A DNA stretch of 15,840 bases from Alphaproteobacteria bacterium (GTDB taxonomy: Bacteria > Pseudomonadota > Alphaproteobacteria > Micavibrionales > UBA2020), in NCBI GenBank assembly GCA_023136145.1, contig JAGLRU010000314.1, forward strand, positions 1 through 15,840, in the 5' to 3' direction. The stretch's first letter is position 1. Each line of letters begins with the position of its first letter. The notes beneath the pieces were generated by a model that had not been told where the DNA came from, ran no database searches, and worked only from the letters and a program-made list of their open reading frames with translations. This document shows, in pieces, positions 13,742 to 15,840 of the stretch. A program made the translations under genes and the position numbers.

Positions 13742-13769
13742 AAAGCCGGCTTTTTGATCCGGCTTTTTT
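13742..13769 (+). terminator. Rho-independent terminator of hipBA
   Basis: An 8-bp stem AAAGCCGG / CCGGCTTT leads into a T run. One inner pair is lost compared with the copy at 11342 (C instead of A at 13750). It starts 25 bases after the hipA stop. Confidence 0.8.
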
Positions 13770-13846
13770 GTTGTTCACAGCGCACAAAGCACCACCATTC
13801 GGCGCATCATGAACAAACACCTGATGAGGTTTATAATAAGGCTCAA

Positions 13847-13874
13847 ATTTATGAGGGGCATGCCCCTCATAAAT
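13847..13874. repeat. 28-bp perfect palindrome
   Basis: The arms ATTTATGAGGGGCA and its exact complement have no loop. This copy differs from the one at 11446 only in the outermost base pair, because sequence identity between the repeats ends here. Confidence 0.8.
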
Positions 13875-13925
13875 GGAAGGAAGCGGCATAACATCAATCA
13901 ACCGATTGTAGCTTAACTTCGCCGC

Positions 13926-13958
13926 AAACCTGTCCAACAAAGTAGGACCACCTCTGTA
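13926..13958 (-). repeat. 33-bp repeat resembling an IS terminus, copy 2
   Basis: It matches 11802-11834 at 29 of 33 bases. It again follows the palindrome, but only 51 bases lie between them here against about 327 in copy 1, where IS3 orfB sequence fills the gap. I see no transposase code in the 51 bases, so it may be a solo end or a miniature derivative. Confidence 0.45.
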
Positions 13959-14002
13959 AGCTCTGACCATTCTGCAAACTAAATTATCTTTTGGAGTCAT
14001 TC

Positions 14003-14908
14003 ATGAAGAATATTTTAATTAAGCTAACTTTTTTAGCGACGTTCTGTTTGCTCACTAAATTCTCATATGCAGAAGGTTCTTCTTTAACTCCAAAAAATAC
14101 TGCGCCTTTACAAACTGTGGCTTCGCAAGATACTAATATAGCCGACGCAAAGGCATTATCCGATGCTGCACAAAACCACAAACCGGAAGCCGTTCGTGCC
14201 TTGCTTGATAAGGGGTTGGATGTTAACGCAAGAAATAAATACGGTTTTACCCCTTTAATGATGGTGGCAGGAAATGGTTTTATAAGTCTGGGCAGAGAAA
14301 TGACAGAGGTGTTGGACACAGTAAAACTACTGCTGGACAAAGGCGCCGATGTCAATGCGACAATCAGCAAAGGTCACACGGCCTTAATGGCGGCAGCCAT
14401 GCGGGGACATACGGAAGTCGTAAAGCTGTTGCTCGACAAGGGAGCCGATGTCAAAGCAGAGAATGAGCATAAAGAGAACGCGCTGCACCGCGCAAGCTCA
14501 GGAGGATACATTGATACAGTAAAATTATTATTGAGCAAGGAAACCAATATTGGTGCGGCAGCAAATAAAGACAGCTCTTATGCTTTCAGAGCTGCCTTTG
14601 ATGGAAAATCCAACATTGTCAAATTGTTTCTCGACATGGGTATGGATATCAATCAGGCTGACTCACATGGATACACGTTGCTTATGGCTGCTTCCAGCAG
14701 CTCTCATGCTCCCTTAGTCTGGATGCTTCTGGATAAAGGTGCGAAGATTGACCAACAGGACAACAGGGGCAAGACAGCTCTGATGTACGCCGCAGGGCGG
14801 GCGGCAACTGACGTGGTGCGCGCTCTTCTCGAAAGAGGCGCGAACACCGGCATAACCGACAAAAATGGCGAAACTGTACTAACACAGGCGCTCCACGACC
14901 TGCCGTGA
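14003..14908 (+). CDS. Secreted ankyrin-repeat protein (N-terminal part of a larger degraded gene)
   Basis: The ATG at 14003 follows GGAG at 13993-13996 with 6 bases between; an in-frame TTG at 13991 overlaps that ribosome site and is rejected. The first 23 residues (MKNILIKLTFLATFCLLTKF then SYA) are a classical Sec signal peptide with cleavage expected after Ala23. About seven ankyrin repeats follow, such as VRALLDKGLDVNARNKYGFT, VKLLLDKGADVNATISKGHT and VWMLLDKGAKIDQQDNRGKT. Ankyrin repeats bind proteins; exported ones in host-associated bacteria can act on host partners, but no effector role is proven here. The 301-residue product ends at a TGA, after which the same frame continues with related sequence, so the protein is probably a truncated version of a longer ancestor. 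It could still fold, as the stop lies in a repeat loop. Confidence 0.85.
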   Translation: MKNILIKLTFLATFCLLTKFSYAEGSSLTPKNTAPLQTVASQDTNIADAKALSDAAQNHKPEAVRALLDKGLDVNARNKYGFTPLMMVAGNGFISLGREMTEVLDTVKLLLDKGADVNATISKGHTALMAAAMRGHTEVVKLLLDKGADVKAENEHKENALHRASSGGYIDTVKLLLSKETNIGAAANKDSSYAFRAAFDGKSNIVKLFLDMGMDINQADSHGYTLLMAASSSSHAPLVWMLLDKGAKIDQQDNRGKTALMYAAGRAATDVVRALLERGANTGITDKNGETVLTQALHDLP

Positions 14909-15823
14909 TGGCAGGCTAAGGCTGCACGCGGCCATACAAGCGACTGGCAGGCCGTGAAGCATGTGAAGATCGCCGCGCTGCTGGATGGCAGCACGTAGAT
15001 TGTCAAGGCGGCAGTTCCCTCAGGGGGAGGGAATCCTTCCTATGTGCCGCATCGCCTGATAGAAAAGGCGAATAACGGCATGGCCAGCCAGCGTGCCGCG
15101 CTTGGCCGATATTATTATTACGGTCTGAAAGACGTCCCACAGAATTTTCAGGAAGCTTACTATTGGTTCTCCGTATGCGAATATGATCTCTCCTACGCCT
15201 AAATCGGGGGAAAAGGTGACTTCTACAAAAAAGTCGAGGCTTTGGAAGAGAAGGTCTTGTTGAACGGCGGTCTTGCGCGCGGAAAGGCGGAAACAACAAT
15301 TCTTGTCAATCCCGAAGCCAAGAAGATGTGCCATGTCTTCCTGACCACGCTGAACAAAAAATTGTCCGAAAGCGACCGGCAGGTTCTCACGCCACGCATA
15401 GAGGCGTGGAAAGCGGCTCATCCGCGTCCACCCGTGCGCAGCACGGAGGAAAAAAAGAAAATTCATCTGACGCGCCGTCTCGCCTTTGAGATTTCCAGCC
15501 CGAGCTATATGGATCCCCCGTATGACATCGAGGGCATCAAGGCTATTATCGTGGCTGGAGCGGACGTCAACCTCGGCAAGGGACTGATGGTCGCCGCCGC
15601 GAAGCGCGGACATTTGGACATGATGCAGGTACTGGTCGAGGGCGGCGGCAACGTTGACATCGTGGACGCCAAAGGTTCAAGACCTATTTCCCACGCCGCC
15701 CGCAAGGGATTTACGGATGTCGTAAAATACCTGATCTCCAAAGGCGCGAAAATCAATATAAAGGACGGCAACGACGACCCAGTACTCTCCAGGGCAGTGG
15801 AATTTGGTAACGCAGATATATAG
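14909..15823 (+). pseudogene. Degraded continuation of the ankyrin gene: Sel1-like segment plus further ankyrin repeats
   Basis: The ankyrin frame goes on after the TGA (14906-14908) without any shift, interrupted by TAG (14996-14998), TAA (15200-15202) and TAG (15821-15823). Between them lie VKHVKIAALLDGS (end of an ankyrin repeat) and LIEKANNGMASQRAALGRYY, then YYGLKDVPQNFQEAYYWFS, a Sel1-like repeat. After a linker come new ankyrin repeats, for example IKAIIVAGADVNLGKGLMVA and VVKYLISKGAKINIKDGNDD. The first three stops are each one C-to-T change from CGA, CAG and CAA. From 15242 a TTG could start a 193-codon remnant, but it has no signal peptide or good ribosome site. The stretch is clearly richer in GC than the start of the gene. 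I regard it as a decaying reading frame; the last stop falls within a repeat (EFGNADI) close to the window edge. Confidence 0.75.
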
Positions 15824-15840
15824 TCATTCCAAATAAGAGT

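Larger units (their letters stand above)
13501..13874 (+). repeat. 374-bp direct repeat, right copy
   Basis: Partner of 11101-11474 (offset exactly 2400, no gaps, 24 mismatches). Here the hipA reading frame is intact, so this is the functional copy. It ends with the palindrome at 13847-13874. Confidence 0.95.

Noticed and set aside
14906..15202. Stop codon reassignment or programmed readthrough in the ankyrin gene
   Set aside because: All three stop codons occur in the frame, and the his genes use TGA, TAA and TAG as normal stops, so a changed code is excluded. Readthrough at three successive stops is improbable compared with simple decay.
1..15840. CRISPR array, rRNA genes, phage structural genes or an integrase
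   Set aside because: I found no regularly spaced short repeats, no rRNA-like sequence, and no frame resembling capsid, tail, terminase, or tyrosine or serine recombinase proteins.

Overview
The window probably comes from an alphaproteobacterium of moderate to low GC. The evidence is a tRNA fragment with the initiator-type anticodon arm common in that class (CAGG CTCATAA CCTG, encoded CCA) and an inositol-monophosphatase-type HisN inside the his operon. The secreted ankyrin/Sel1-type protein and the many decaying mobile elements suggest a host-associated or protist-associated life, but that is inference.

Region 1 (1-6470, minus strand) is a compact histidine biosynthesis operon, transcribed right to left: a TrpR/YerC-like regulator, hisG, hisD, hisN, a fused hisC-hisB, hisH, hisA and the start of hisF. 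Junctions overlap by 4-7 bases or are separated by at most 5. Together the genes cover steps 1 and 4-10 of the pathway; hisI/hisE are not in view and would be expected beyond the left edge. hisN is split by a frameshift in a run of eight G residues. Upstream of the regulator gene a TTGACA -35 box is followed by a near-perfect 23-bp palindrome over the expected -10 region, which makes an autoregulated histidine operon likely.

Region 2 (6470-9110) is accessory. It holds an MFS transporter whose 3' end runs into an IS3-family fragment, a 39-codon small ORF just upstream of the transporter, a divergent intergenic region with a 28-bp dyad, and a stand-alone SAM-dependent methyltransferase. A sequence very like the synthetic Tn5 mosaic end lies just before the methyltransferase start and may be a library artefact.

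Region 3 (9110-11990) is a graveyard of mobile elements: IS3 orfA and orfB pieces, an IS630-like transposase tail, a hipA relic, an intact GNAT-methyltransferase fusion gene lying between two hipA relics, a second IS3 orfB tail, and a 3' half of an initiator tRNA gene that looks like the attachment-site scar of an integrated element.

Region 4 (11990-15840) holds an intact hipB-hipA toxin-antitoxin pair with a terminator, then a secreted ankyrin-repeat protein. Its reading frame continues past three in-frame stops through a Sel1-like segment and more ankyrin repeats to the window edge. A 374-bp direct repeat (93.6% identical, no indels, exactly 2400 bases apart) ties the hipA 3' end of region 4 to the hipA relic of region 3 and ends at a 28-30-bp perfect palindrome in both copies.
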